64,000 nucleotides of DNA from Aureibaculum algae (lineage in GTDB: Bacteria > Bacteroidota > Bacteroidia > Flavobacteriales > Flavobacteriaceae). The stretch covers positions 2,060,501-2,124,500 of the forward strand of contig NZ_CP040749.1 of NCBI RefSeq assembly GCF_006065315.1, in the 5' to 3' direction. The notes beneath the pieces are model-generated. The model did no database searches and was not told the origin of the DNA. It was given only the letters and a program-made list of their open reading frames with translations. Shown in pieces: positions 53,440 to 62,701 of the stretch. A program made the translations under genes and the position numbers. Numbering within the stretch: the first letter of the stretch is position 1; the number at the start of each line of letters is the position of its first letter.

Positions 53440-53916
53440 TTAAAGATCAATTAAAGTATTTATTTCTTTGAAAGGAGTGAAAATGAAACTTTTGGGAGGC
53501 ATTCTAATAACATTTTCTTCAATTAATTTTCCATTACGATAAAGTTTGTAATTCTGAATATTTAAAACAATGGAGTCACCTTTTTTTACTGAACTAATAC
53601 TATTAAAAACTAAATTTGCTTTGTTGTTTTTTATTACGCCTAAATATCGCTTTAAACTTTTTCTCTCATCGTAATTTTGAATGTTTGATTCGGTTATTTC
53701 AATTACGATTATACCAAGGTTCTGCTCATAGGTTAAAGGTTTTACTTCTGTTATTTTACCTTTTAGTTTTAAATTAACCTCTTTATAATATTTATTATCC
53801 TCTTTGTATTCATTTGAGTCAATAATAATTGAAACCACAAAAATGGAAATCATTATGGATATTACTACAAAACTTCGTTTCAACCTCTTTTTATTTATTT
53901 TGTTCAAATTCACCAC
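53440..53916 (-). CDS. Membrane-anchored protein of unknown function
   Basis: A 158-residue protein. Basic N-terminus (NKINKKRLKRSF) then one hydrophobic helix (FVVISIMISIFVVSIII) and a beta-rich remainder (LKGKITEVKPLTYEQNLGII, KKGDSIVLNIQNYKLYRN), which could be an OB-like or SH3-like domain. It is directly upstream of the small two-helix protein. No family assigned. Confidence 0.6.
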   Translation of the reverse strand: MVNLNKINKKRLKRSFVVISIMISIFVVSIIIDSNEYKEDNKYYKEVNLKLKGKITEVKPLTYEQNLGIIVIEITESNIQNYDERKSLKRYLGVIKNNKANLVFNSISSVKKGDSIVLNIQNYKLYRNGKLIEENVIRMPPKSFIFTPFKEINTLIDL

Positions 53917-54038
53917 AATAATTGTACAACCACATCGCAGTTATATTATTTATAGTTGCAAGTTATAAATTTAATTAATTTTTAGGTGCTGAGATAAATT
54001 TTCTGAGTTAATAAAACTTTTGAAACTAAAGAACAGCG

Positions 54039-54656
54039 TTAGCCTTTTGTATCGGCAATAAAAGTAGGTAGACTAAGCTTAAATTTCACAGAAATTAACC
54101 GAATCAATATTACTATCAGAGAAGTAATAATATAGTTGATATTAACTGGTACATTAAATGTACTTAAGGCTAAAAATGTGATGGCTCCAACAATACAGGC
54201 ACTGGCATAAATTTCTTTATGAAAAATTACGGGTATTTCATTACAAAGAATATCTCTAATTACACCTCCAAAAGTTGCAGAAACCACTCCTAAAGCTACG
54301 CAGATAATAGGATGTAAATCTTGCTGTACGCCAATTTCAGTACCAATGATGGTAAAGATACCGAGTCCGATAGTATCAAATAAAAATAAGGAAGTGCTTA
54401 AGTAGTTTATCTTTTTTCTAATAATTATCGCAAAAATAGTAGCACCAATAATTGCATAGACATAGTTGAGGTCAAGCATCCAACCTACTGGAGTTCTTCC
54501 AATAAGCACATCACGTAAGGTTCCGCCACCAACGGCTGTTGCAAAAGCAATAATAAAAACACCAAAAGGATCAAACTTTTTATGGATAGCGGTTAATGTA
54601 CCAGATACAGCAAAGGCGATAGTTCCTAAAAGATCTAAAGAATAAAATATAGTCAT
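54039..54656 (-). CDS. TRIC-type channel family protein (YicG/UPF0126-like)
   Basis: 206 residues from the ATG at 54656 (MTIFYSLDLLGTIAFAVSG), which matches the family start; the longer frame adds an extra hydrophobic lead. Two repeated blocks: FAVSGTLTAIHKKFDPFG with AFATAVGGGTLRDVLIGR, and GIFTIIGTEIGV with GVVSATFGGVIRDILCNE. Each holds the GGxxRD signature of bacterial trimeric intracellular cation channels. Seven helices are expected. It is probably a K+-permeable inner-membrane channel. Confidence 0.88.
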   Translation of the reverse strand: MTIFYSLDLLGTIAFAVSGTLTAIHKKFDPFGVFIIAFATAVGGGTLRDVLIGRTPVGWMLDLNYVYAIIGATIFAIIIRKKINYLSTSLFLFDTIGLGIFTIIGTEIGVQQDLHPIICVALGVVSATFGGVIRDILCNEIPVIFHKEIYASACIVGAITFLALSTFNVPVNINYIITSLIVILIRLISVKFKLSLPTFIADTKG

Positions 54657-54788
54657 GGGTTCAATTAATAAACAAATTACAAGTACCAAATAACAACTAA
54701 TGTTCACATCTCAATAAAACAAAATAATTTAATTTTTTTAATTTTTGAGATTTATTTGGTTTTTGTTATCTGATTTTTTGTTGCTTTT

Positions 54789-55505
54789 TTATTGTTGTGT
54801 ATAATAGTTGTAATCTTTTATGACCAAATCAACAAAGTCAACGGCCATCATATCTGTTTTTATATCTGTTATTTCAATAATTTTTTTATGTAATTTAACG
54901 ATAACGCCATGATTTCCTTTTCTTTTAGCGGTTCTATATAACTCTTTAATCGATTGAATATCAGCATCAGAAAGCATGGTGACTTGAGGGTATGTTGGTA
55001 CATAATTATCAGGAATATCTGCTACTAACGTATCGTGAATTGTAACTCGTTTTTTTTCTGAAATAACCGTTGTAGATGCTGCAATATCTCCAAGACGTTG
55101 CCCTTTACCATTTAATAATAACGTTAGTAAAGCTATAGAGCCAGAAGCAATGTCTATATCAATTAAACGTAACATCCATCGTATTAGGTAACTGCCAAAA
55201 GTAGGTTTAGATCCATCTATTTTTACTACGCGTATTTTATTAGCATATTTTCCTGGTGTTTGTCCATTCATTAATACTTCAAAGATTAAGCTGTAAAAGA
55301 AAATAGGTAATCCCATAATAGTAAGGATGAGCCAAGAATCCATATTTTGTTCAATGCCAATAGCGTTTAATATCAAAAACATTATAATGTAATACCCAAC
55401 AATAATTAATAGATCTATAAGAAAAGAACCTATTCTGGTACTCACATTGGCAACATTTTGATTAATGCTTACATTTTGGGCGGTTTCTATTTGAAAATTA
55501 TCCAT
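54789..55505 (-). CDS. RDD-family membrane protein
   Basis: A 238-residue protein. NVSTRIGSFLIDLLIIVGYY carries the conserved Arg-Asp start of RDD proteins, followed by a second and third helix and RWMLRLIDIDIASGS. The C-terminal ~90 residues are soluble, with IQSIKELYRTAKRKGNHG, and not part of the family core. It is divergent from the SpoIIM-MoxR operon, which is its usual neighbour in Bacteroidota. Role unknown; linked to envelope or stress functions. Confidence 0.88.
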   Translation of the reverse strand: MDNFQIETAQNVSINQNVANVSTRIGSFLIDLLIIVGYYIIMFLILNAIGIEQNMDSWLILTIMGLPIFFYSLIFEVLMNGQTPGKYANKIRVVKIDGSKPTFGSYLIRWMLRLIDIDIASGSIALLTLLLNGKGQRLGDIAASTTVISEKKRVTIHDTLVADIPDNYVPTYPQVTMLSDADIQSIKELYRTAKRKGNHGVIVKLHKKIIEITDIKTDMMAVDFVDLVIKDYNYYTQQ

Positions 55506-55616
55506 TTTTACGTTTATTTGTACAAATAGTTTTGGAAACTAAAAACAGGCGAATATAAAAAGAATCTACAATTTAAAATATGATTTTTCTTTTTATAAAA
55601 GAATTAAAAAATAGCA

Positions 55617-56588
55617 ATGCGAGAAGCGGCTTTTGTAAAAAAACATAAGGAAAGATGGCAGTTATTTGAAAATGTGCTATCCAACCAACAACAAATTTCG
55701 CCCGATAAATTATCTGATTTATACATAGAAATTACAGATGATTTGAGTTATGCCAAAACCTTCTATCCTAAAAGTAATACTGTAAAATACTTAAATACAG
55801 TAGCGTCTACTGCTCATAGAAAGATTTACAAAACAAAAAAAGAAGGAAAGAATAGACTTGTTAGTTTCTTTAAAACGGAATTTCCTTTAGCGTTTTATGC
55901 CCATCGTAAACAATTATTAATTGCGTTTTTAGTATTTGCATTTTTTACCATAGTAGGTGCTTTTTCTGCTGCTAAAGATGGTGACTTTGTGAGGCTTATA
56001 CTTGGTGATTCTTATGTGAATATGACTCTAGAAAATATTGCCAAAGGTGATCCAATGGCTGTTTATAAGCAGGAAGGCGAAACGGCAATGGCGGTTTCAA
56101 TAACTATTAATAATATAAAAGTAGCCATGTATGCTTTTCTATTGGGGATGTTATTCTCTGTAGGTACGCTGTATATAATGATGCGAAATGGTATCATGTT
56201 AGGTTCCTTTTTGTATTTTTTTTACGACAATGATTTACTATGGGAATCAACCCGTACCATTTGGATCCACGGTACCATAGAAATTTCGGTGATAGTGATA
56301 GCCTCATGTGCGGGAATGGTATTAGGTAATGGTCTCCTTTTTCCGGGAACGTATACCCGATTAGATTCTTTTAAACGCAGTTTCAAGGCGGGGTTAAAAA
56401 TTATGGTTAGTACCATTCCGTTTTTTATTGTCGCAGGTTTTTTAGAAGGGTTTGTGACAAGACATACAGAAATGCCAGATTGGTTGGCTTTATTAATTAT
56501 AGCGGCCTCCTTATTTAGTATATTATATTATTACGTTTATTATCCAATCAAATTAACCAAACAAAATCTAGAATATGGAGAATCATAG
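55617..56588 (+). CDS. SpoIIM-family membrane protein
   Basis: A 323-residue protein. A soluble N-terminal region with basic stretches (FVKKHKERWQLFENVLSNQQ) is followed by an early helix (LLIAFLVFAFFTIVGAFSA) and a SpoIIM-type helical bundle with NNIKVAMYAFLLGMLFSVGT, WIHGTIEISVIVIASCAGM and GTYTRLDSFKRSFKAG. Outside sporulating bacteria these proteins accompany MoxR/DUF4129 clusters. It overlaps the next gene by 14 bases. Confidence 0.9.
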   Translation: MREAAFVKKHKERWQLFENVLSNQQQISPDKLSDLYIEITDDLSYAKTFYPKSNTVKYLNTVASTAHRKIYKTKKEGKNRLVSFFKTEFPLAFYAHRKQLLIAFLVFAFFTIVGAFSAAKDGDFVRLILGDSYVNMTLENIAKGDPMAVYKQEGETAMAVSITINNIKVAMYAFLLGMLFSVGTLYIMMRNGIMLGSFLYFFYDNDLLWESTRTIWIHGTIEISVIVIASCAGMVLGNGLLFPGTYTRLDSFKRSFKAGLKIMVSTIPFFIVAGFLEGFVTRHTEMPDWLALLIIAASLFSILYYYVYYPIKLTKQNLEYGES

Positions 56589-57465
56589 TTTTATTGAATT
56601 TAAAAAGGAAAGAGATTTGGGTGCCATAATTAATGACACTTTTGCCTTTATTAGAGAAAATTGGAAATCTTATTTTAGTGCCATAATTAAAATTGCAGGA
56701 CCATTTATTTTGGCGGGATCAATATTGATGGTTGTAATTTTAGGTTATTACCTAGGAGTTGCTGGTGAAATGGCGGGTATGGTAAATAGTTCAAATCCTA
56801 ATGATATGTTTGGATTAATGATACCTATGTTTGGGTGGATTGGCTTGATGGTAGTCGTATTTATGTTGGTCTTTATCATGGTGTCTTTAACATCGTTATA
56901 TTATATAAAATCTTATATAGAGAATAATGGAGAGGTCAACATTGAGGATGTAAAATCAAATACATATAAAAATATATTTAAATTTTTAGGTTTAGGGATT
57001 CTAATAGTGTTAATGATTGGTTTTGGAGCTGTTTTATGTTATTTACCCGGTATTTATTTATGGGTAGTATTATCCTTAGCTACTTCAATTATGGTATTTG
57101 AAGATAAAAGTGTTGGCGAAAGTATCTCACATTGCTTTGTTTTAATAAAAGAACAATGGTGGAACACTTTTGGGGTGTTACTTGTGGTAACTATTTTAGT
57201 TAATATATTAGGATATGCCTTTTCAATACCTGCAATGTTCTATGATTTGATAAGTGGAGGTACAACAATTGGAAGTAATGATCCCACAGAAATTGTAAAG
57301 GCACTTAATGATCCTATTAGTATGGGTTTAAATATAATTTCTTTTATAGGTAAATTTGTATTGTCTTCAATTACATTAATAGCATCTGTTTTTATCTATT
57401 ACGATTTAAATGAGCAAAAGAATTTAACAGGAACCATCGAAAAAATTGATAGTTTAGGTCAATAA
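56575..57465 (+). CDS. Multi-span membrane protein of the MoxR cluster
   Basis: A 296-residue protein with about six hydrophobic helices (AGPFILAGSILMVVILGYYL, WIGLMVVVFMLVFIMVSL, FLGLGILIVLMIGFGAVLCY). A short soluble N-terminus starts with FIEFKKERDLGAIINDTFAFI, a pattern seen in glycerophosphodiester phosphodiesterase membrane-domain or DUF4013-like proteins. It is translationally coupled to SpoIIM (14-base overlap) and 4 bases from DUF4129. Likely a structural partner of that system. Confidence 0.75.
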   Translation: MENHSFIEFKKERDLGAIINDTFAFIRENWKSYFSAIIKIAGPFILAGSILMVVILGYYLGVAGEMAGMVNSSNPNDMFGLMIPMFGWIGLMVVVFMLVFIMVSLTSLYYIKSYIENNGEVNIEDVKSNTYKNIFKFLGLGILIVLMIGFGAVLCYLPGIYLWVVLSLATSIMVFEDKSVGESISHCFVLIKEQWWNTFGVLLVVTILVNILGYAFSIPAMFYDLISGGTTIGSNDPTEIVKALNDPISMGLNIISFIGKFVLSSITLIASVFIYYDLNEQKNLTGTIEKIDSLGQ

Positions 57466-57469
57466 TCCT

Positions 57470-58195
57470 TTGAAAAAAATCTTATTTTACATATTCGTTT
57501 TAGTTACTTTAAACAGTAATGCTCAACAAGATTCGCTAAAGGTTCAGGTAGATAAGCAAGCCATTGAATTAAAAAAGTTTGATACGAACAACCTTGACGA
57601 CTATAATGCAGATAAAAATTTCAATTATAAAGTTGAAATAAGAGAGCCTTCTATGTTAGAGCGGGCACTCGATTGGTTGTATCGAGTGTTTTTGAATATA
57701 TTAAGAGCTATATTTGGTAATGAGGTTGCCACAGGTATTATGGGATTTTTGGTTAGAATTATACCTTATGCTATTGCAGCGGTTGTATTGTTTTTATTGA
57801 TAAAATTCTTTTTAAAAGTGAATACAAGTAGCCTTATTTCAGGCACTACAAATACATCAACAGTTCGATTAACTGATGATGAAGAATTGATAAAGAGTGA
57901 AGACTTACCCGAATTAATAAAAAATGCAATTGCTCAAAAAAATTACAGACTCGCAGTAAGATACTATTACCTTATGGTTTTACAAAAGCTGTCTAACTCA
58001 GAGATAATTGATTGGCAACAACAAAAAACAAATGAAGATTATATTAAAGAAATAACATCCGAAACTTTAAAACATAAGTTTGCGTCAGGTACCTATTTGT
58101 ATGATTTTGTTTGGTATGGAAATTTTGAATTGAATGAAACAGAGTTTGTAAAAGCAGAAAATCAATTAAACGAACTTACAAAATTGATAAAGTAA
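57470..58195 (+). CDS. DUF4129 membrane protein
   Basis: A 241-residue protein with a TTG start at 57470, which gives an exact signal peptide (KKILFYIFVLVTLNSNAQ); no in-frame ATG lies before it. One hydrophobic helix (about 95-115) divides a periplasmic part from a cytoplasmic DUF4129 domain with LPELIKNAIAQKNYRLAVRY, DWQQQKTNEDYIKEI and DFVWYGNFELNETEF. DUF4129 proteins often act with MoxR ATPases in the envelope. Confidence 0.85.
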   Translation: MKKILFYIFVLVTLNSNAQQDSLKVQVDKQAIELKKFDTNNLDDYNADKNFNYKVEIREPSMLERALDWLYRVFLNILRAIFGNEVATGIMGFLVRIIPYAIAAVVLFLLIKFFLKVNTSSLISGTTNTSTVRLTDDEELIKSEDLPELIKNAIAQKNYRLAVRYYYLMVLQKLSNSEIIDWQQQKTNEDYIKEITSETLKHKFASGTYLYDFVWYGNFELNETEFVKAENQLNELTKLIK

Positions 58196-58196
58196 T

Positions 58197-59390
58197 TTGA
58201 GTAAGAGATCTAAAATATTGTTAGGGGGTGCTATACTCGTGTTTATGGCTTTTATTTATTTGGAAAGCGTTAAGCCTAAGCCATTAAATTGGTTTCCTAC
58301 CTATGCTGCAAAGCACAAATTACCTTATGGTACTTATGTGTTGCGTAACGAATTAGAAACTATTTTCCCTGATACAGAAATTCAAGACATTACCACTCCT
58401 CCTTATGTTTTTTTGCAAGACACAACCAAAATGGGAACCTATTTTTTTGTTAATGATGGAGTAAATTTTGGTGAAGATGAGTTTAACAAGTTGTTGCAAT
58501 TTGTAGAGCGAGGTAACGATGTCTTTATATCAACGCACGGTACTAATATTGATACCTTACATCTAAAAACCGAGGGGATTTCTTCAGTTGAATATGAGCA
58601 AGATGTGTTTTTTAAGCTTTATAATAAGAATTTAAGTAAGAAAGAATTTAGTTTTGATAGAGGTTTTTATAACACTACTTTTTCTGAAATAGATACCTTA
58701 AAAGCAACAGTGTTGGGCATAACAGGCTATCTCAATTCGGATGGGGAAAGGGTTTCTGAAGGCATTAATTTCCTTAAAGAACCTTATGGAAAGGGGAATT
58801 TTTATTTTCATACTTTTCCTGAGGCATTTACCAATTATTATATTTTAAAATCGCCTAACCAGCAATATACCGCTTCAGTGTTGTCTTATTTAGATGCTTC
58901 AAAACCCATTCTTTGGGATGCTTATTATAAAACGGGAAAGAGCCAAATAACATCGCCAATGCAATATATATTAGGCTCAAAAAGTTTGAAATGGGCCTAT
59001 TATATCACCTTAATTGGGGTACTAATTTTTATTATTTTCGAAGGGAAACGCAAGCAACGTTATATTCCGATTATTACACCATTAAAAAATCAAACTTTGG
59101 CATTTACGCGTACCATAGCAAATATGTATTACGAAAAGTCAGAACATAAAAATATTGCAGAACATAAGATTACCTATTTGTTAGAGTATATTCGCACTAA
59201 ATTACATGTGCCAACGGTAACTATTAATGATAGTTTTTATACTTATGTAGCTTCAAGAAGTGGACATAAATTGGACGATGTAAAAAAGCTTTTTAAACTG
59301 ATAGACGTAATCCATCAAAAAAATACAATTACAAAGGAAGAATTGATTGGTCTTAATTCTTTAATAGAAAAATTTAAAAATCCTGTATAG
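58197..59390 (+). CDS. DUF4350 membrane protein
   Basis: A 397-residue protein, also from a TTG start (58197), one base after the previous stop. An N-terminal helix (ILLGGAILVFMAFIYLESV), then a large periplasmic domain of the DUF4350 type with KLPYGTYVLRNELETIFPDT, FFVNDGVNFGEDEFNKLLQ and GNFYFHTFPEAFTNYYIL. A second helix (WAYYITLIGVLIFIIFEG) precedes a cytoplasmic tail. The DUF4129-DUF4350-MoxR order is common in Bacteroidota. Confidence 0.85.
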   Translation: MSKRSKILLGGAILVFMAFIYLESVKPKPLNWFPTYAAKHKLPYGTYVLRNELETIFPDTEIQDITTPPYVFLQDTTKMGTYFFVNDGVNFGEDEFNKLLQFVERGNDVFISTHGTNIDTLHLKTEGISSVEYEQDVFFKLYNKNLSKKEFSFDRGFYNTTFSEIDTLKATVLGITGYLNSDGERVSEGINFLKEPYGKGNFYFHTFPEAFTNYYILKSPNQQYTASVLSYLDASKPILWDAYYKTGKSQITSPMQYILGSKSLKWAYYITLIGVLIFIIFEGKRKQRYIPIITPLKNQTLAFTRTIANMYYEKSEHKNIAEHKITYLLEYIRTKLHVPTVTINDSFYTYVASRSGHKLDDVKKLFKLIDVIHQKNTITKEELIGLNSLIEKFKNPV

Positions 59391-59392
59391 AC

Positions 59393-60394
59393 ATGGAAAA
59401 CACGGAACAAACCCCAGAAGAAGGCTTACATTTTAATAGCAGAATAGATTTAAGTAAGTTAAAAATTGCGGTAGAGCAAATAAAAGAACAATTGCATCAA
59501 GTAATTGTGGGGCAAGGAGAATTTATGGAATTGCTGTTGGTAGCACTCTTGGCAGATGGACATGTACTGATAGAAGGGGTCCCTGGAGTCGCAAAAACAG
59601 TTACGGCTAAGTTATTAGCAAAAACTATTGCTACAGATTTTAATAGAATTCAGTTTACACCCGATTTAATGCCATCAGACGTATTGGGTACGTCAGTATT
59701 AAATATGAAAACATCGGATTTTGAGTTTAAAAAAGGACCCATATTTTCTAATCTCGTACTGATAGATGAAATTAATCGTGCCCCTGCGAAGACACAAGCG
59801 GCGTTGTTTGAGGTAATGGAAGAACGCCAAATAACAATAGATGGTACTAAGTATTTGATGCCACCACCTTTTATGGTATTGGCCACGCAGAATCCAATAG
59901 AGCAAGAAGGTACCTATGCATTACCAGAAGCTCAATTAGACCGTTTTTTATTTAAAATTAATGTAGGTTATCCTAATTTAGAGGAAGAGGTGATGATCAT
60001 TCAATCACACAATAATCGTAAAGGAGCATCGCCACAATCACAAGTAAAATCAGTACTGTCTGAAAAAGATTTAGCGGAGTATAGAAGTAAGATTTATGAA
60101 ATTTTAGTAGAAGAAAAGATTATTAAATACATCGCAGAAATCATAATTAAAACAAGAAATCATCCACATTTATACTTAGGAGGTTCGCCAAGAGCAAGTA
60201 TTGCCGTGTTAATGGCATCTAAAGGTTTTGCAGCCATTAATGGTCGTGATTTTGTAATACCTGAAGATGTGAAAAAAGCCATGACTCCTGTGTTAAGGCA
60301 TAGAATTATTCTAACTCCAGAACGAGAAATGGAAGGAATGACGACGGATAAAGTAATAGAAATGATAGTTCAATCTGTAGAAGTACCGAGATAG
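59393..60394 (+). CDS. MoxR-family AAA+ ATPase
   Basis: A 333-residue cytoplasmic AAA+ protein. Walker A region EGVPGVAKTVTAKLLAKTI, FTPDLMPSDVLGT, Walker B LVLIDEINRAPAKTQAALFE, MVLATQNPIEQEGTYALPEA, and the C-terminal lid GGSPRASIAVLMASKGFAAI. MoxR proteins help mature or assemble other proteins, commonly with DUF58 and VWA proteins. The DUF58 gene that normally follows is missing here; hisA follows instead. Confidence 0.95.
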   Translation: MENTEQTPEEGLHFNSRIDLSKLKIAVEQIKEQLHQVIVGQGEFMELLLVALLADGHVLIEGVPGVAKTVTAKLLAKTIATDFNRIQFTPDLMPSDVLGTSVLNMKTSDFEFKKGPIFSNLVLIDEINRAPAKTQAALFEVMEERQITIDGTKYLMPPPFMVLATQNPIEQEGTYALPEAQLDRFLFKINVGYPNLEEEVMIIQSHNNRKGASPQSQVKSVLSEKDLAEYRSKIYEILVEEKIIKYIAEIIIKTRNHPHLYLGGSPRASIAVLMASKGFAAINGRDFVIPEDVKKAMTPVLRHRIILTPEREMEGMTTDKVIEMIVQSVEVPR

Positions 60395-60423
60395 TTTATA
60401 ATAGCAGAAGTTTAATTGTAAGA

Positions 60424-60462
60424 TTGTCCCCTTGAGGGAACTTTAGAGGTGTATGCCCTATT
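60424..60462. repeat. Short GC-richer element in the MoxR-hisA gap
   Basis: TGTCCCCTTGAGGGAACT followed by TTAGAGGTGTATGCCC contrasts with AT-rich flanks. It resembles the CCCCnTTnAGGGG-type intergenic repeats seen in flavobacterial genomes. I cannot test how often it occurs elsewhere in this genome. Confidence 0.35.
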
Positions 60463-60490
60463 TAAAATATATTTAATTTAATTAGAAAAA

Positions 60491-61213
60491 ATGAGAATTA
60501 TTCCCGCCATAGACATCATAGATGGTAAATGTGTACGATTATCGAAAGGTGATTATGCTACAAAAAAAATATATAATGAGAGTCCACTCGAAGTGGCTAA
60601 GCAATTTGAAGCACATGGCATCAAACATTTACATCTGGTAGATCTAGATGGGGCAAAAGCAAGTCATATTGTCAATTATAAGGTCTTAGAGAAAATTGCT
60701 TCTCAAACAAGTTTACATATTGACTTTGGTGGTGGATTAAAATCGGATGACGATCTTAAAATTGCTTTTGATAGTGGTGCAAATCAAATCACTGGTGGAA
60801 GTATTGCTGTAAAAAATCCGGAGACTTTTAAAGGTTGGATTCGTAAATATGGTGCAGATAAAATTATTTTGGGTGCAGATGCCTTAGGTGAAAAAATTGC
60901 GATAAGCGGATGGTTAGAAGAATCTGATAAAGAATTGATCCCTTTTGTGCATGGCTATCAAGAAGAAGGAATAAAATATGTTATTTGTACAGATATTAGT
61001 AAAGATGGGATGTTAGAAGGTCCGTCATTTGAATTGTATAAACGGCTGTTGTCAGAAGTACCAAAGATTAATTTAATAGCTTCTGGAGGTATTTCAACTT
61101 TTGATGAACTTCCGAAGCTAGCCGAGTTAGGATGTGAAGGTACTATTATAGGAAAAGCCATCTATGAAAATAGAATTAGTTTGAAACAATTGGAAGACTT
61201 TATATTAAAATAG
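60491..61213 (+). CDS. hisA: HisA, phosphoribosylformimino-AICAR ribotide isomerase
   Basis: A 240-residue TIM barrel, the usual HisA size. Motifs: [20 protein letters not shown] with catalytic Asp near the N-terminus, [22 protein letters not shown], and the second Asp in [17 protein letters not shown], ending with [14 protein letters not shown] and [10 protein letters not shown]. It performs the fourth step of histidine synthesis. The gene hisH that normally precedes it is not present before it here. Confidence 0.97.
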   Translation: MRIIPAIDIIDGKCVRLSKGDYATKKIYNESPLEVAKQFEAHGIKHLHLVDLDGAKASHIVNYKVLEKIASQTSLHIDFGGGLKSDDDLKIAFDSGANQITGGSIAVKNPETFKGWIRKYGADKIILGADALGEKIAISGWLEESDKELIPFVHGYQEEGIKYVICTDISKDGMLEGPSFELYKRLLSEVPKINLIASGGISTFDELPKLAELGCEGTIIGKAIYENRISLKQLEDFILK

Positions 61214-61220
61214 AGATAGG

Positions 61221-62564
61221 TTGAAAAAAATAATAATACTTACAGTGTTGCTTTTATTTCAAGCATTCATAACTAATGCTCAGAAAGTAGAAACTGTTGT
61301 TGAAGTTTCGGGAATTAGTGAATCTGTTAAAAAAGAAAAAGTAGTATTGCCTTCCGAATTAGAAGATCTTACCATTGAAACATTAAAATTATCATACAGG
61401 CATCTTAACAGTTTGCCAGATGGAATTTGGGAACTGAAAAAATTAAAAAAACTAGATGTATCACTTAATAACTTAACTGAAATTTCGGAATCAATTAAAA
61501 ATTTACAACAATTAGAATTTTTAGATTTACGACATAACACTCTAAAAACATTACCTAAAAGCATTGGTGATTTAAGTGCTCTAAAAGAATTAAATTTAAA
61601 TTTAAATAGAGGAATAGTATTACCAGAAGCTTTTGGTAATCTATCAAATTTAGAGAAATTAGATTTGGGAAGAATATTTCATAACAAGTTGCCAGCGTCT
61701 TTTGTAAAATTACAACATCTTAAGTCTTTAGATTTATCTGAAAATAAACTCACAAGTATACCTGCAACTATAAAGTCCTTACATAGTTTAGAAGAATTAT
61801 TCTTAGGCTATAATAATCTAAAGACGGTGCCTTATTGGTTGGGAGAAATGAAATCTATAAAAAAGGTGAATTTATGGAACAATCTAATTGAAGAATTACC
61901 AGCATCTTTATGTAATTCTAAAACGCTAGAAAAACTGCATATTCCGAATAATAAAATTAAAAAAATAGCTAATAGTATTGGAAAATTAAGCACACTAAAA
62001 GAATTAAACCTGAGTGGTAATGAATTAATTACAGTTCCTTTAAGTATGGGTAACCTTATTGCATTAGAAAAGTTAGATTTAGGTCATAATAAGTTAACAA
62101 GCCTTCCTGATACAATTTGTAAAATTCCTAATCTAGTAGATTTAAACCTTCGTCGTAATAAATTAACAGCATTACCGGAGGCTATCGATCAATTAAAATT
62201 AGAAGGAATTGACCTCGATAATAATTTAATTAAATCATTACCTGAGTCCATCGGAAATGTAAAATGGAAAGAGATAGACCTAAAGAATAATTTACTAGAG
62301 CATTTACCAAACTCTATTGGAAATATAACCGTTTTAACAGCCATAAGTTTATCAAATAATAAGCTTGTTGAACTGCCAGAAAGTTTTGGAAAACTAAGCA
62401 ATTTAAAATATCTAGATTTAGAATCTAATCAACTTACTAAAATGCCTGAGTCTATAGGTAATTTAAAAAAATTAATACGTCTAAATTTAAAGAATAATAA
62501 TTTTTCAGGAGAAGAACAATTAAGAATTAAAGAAGCTTTGCCTAATTGTAAAATAAATTTTTAG
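61221..62564 (+). CDS. Secreted leucine-rich-repeat protein inserted in the his operon
   Basis: A 447-residue exported protein from a TTG start (KKIIILTVLLLFQAFITNAQ is the signal peptide). About 17 leucine-rich repeats of 23 residues follow from about residue 50, with consensus LxxLDLxxNxLxxLPxSIGNL (for example LEFLDLRHNTLKTLPKSIGD). No other domain. It starts 7 bases after hisA and is followed 137 bases later by hisF, so it lies in the histidine operon without a biosynthetic role. Likely a periplasmic or surface protein-binding module. Confidence 0.85.
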   Translation: MKKIIILTVLLLFQAFITNAQKVETVVEVSGISESVKKEKVVLPSELEDLTIETLKLSYRHLNSLPDGIWELKKLKKLDVSLNNLTEISESIKNLQQLEFLDLRHNTLKTLPKSIGDLSALKELNLNLNRGIVLPEAFGNLSNLEKLDLGRIFHNKLPASFVKLQHLKSLDLSENKLTSIPATIKSLHSLEELFLGYNNLKTVPYWLGEMKSIKKVNLWNNLIEELPASLCNSKTLEKLHIPNNKIKKIANSIGKLSTLKELNLSGNELITVPLSMGNLIALEKLDLGHNKLTSLPDTICKIPNLVDLNLRRNKLTALPEAIDQLKLEGIDLDNNLIKSLPESIGNVKWKEIDLKNNLLEHLPNSIGNITVLTAISLSNNKLVELPESFGKLSNLKYLDLESNQLTKMPESIGNLKKLIRLNLKNNNFSGEEQLRIKEALPNCKINF

Positions 62565-62701
62565 TAATTGAGGTGCACAATCTGAGGAATTGAATAACAC
62601 AGTGTTGTTTTTTGAAGTTTCAAAGGGTTATTCTAAAACTGGAATTCAGAATATATAATTAATTTAAAAACATTCTCGCTGATGTGAGAGTAAAAGAAAT
62701 C

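Noticed and set aside
53439..53450. TTG start for the small membrane protein
   Set aside because: It overlaps the upstream gene, while the ATG at 53438 directly follows the upstream stop.
62684..62701. GTG start for HisF
   Set aside because: Adds six residues not found in HisF; the ATG at 62702 gives the conserved start and usual length.
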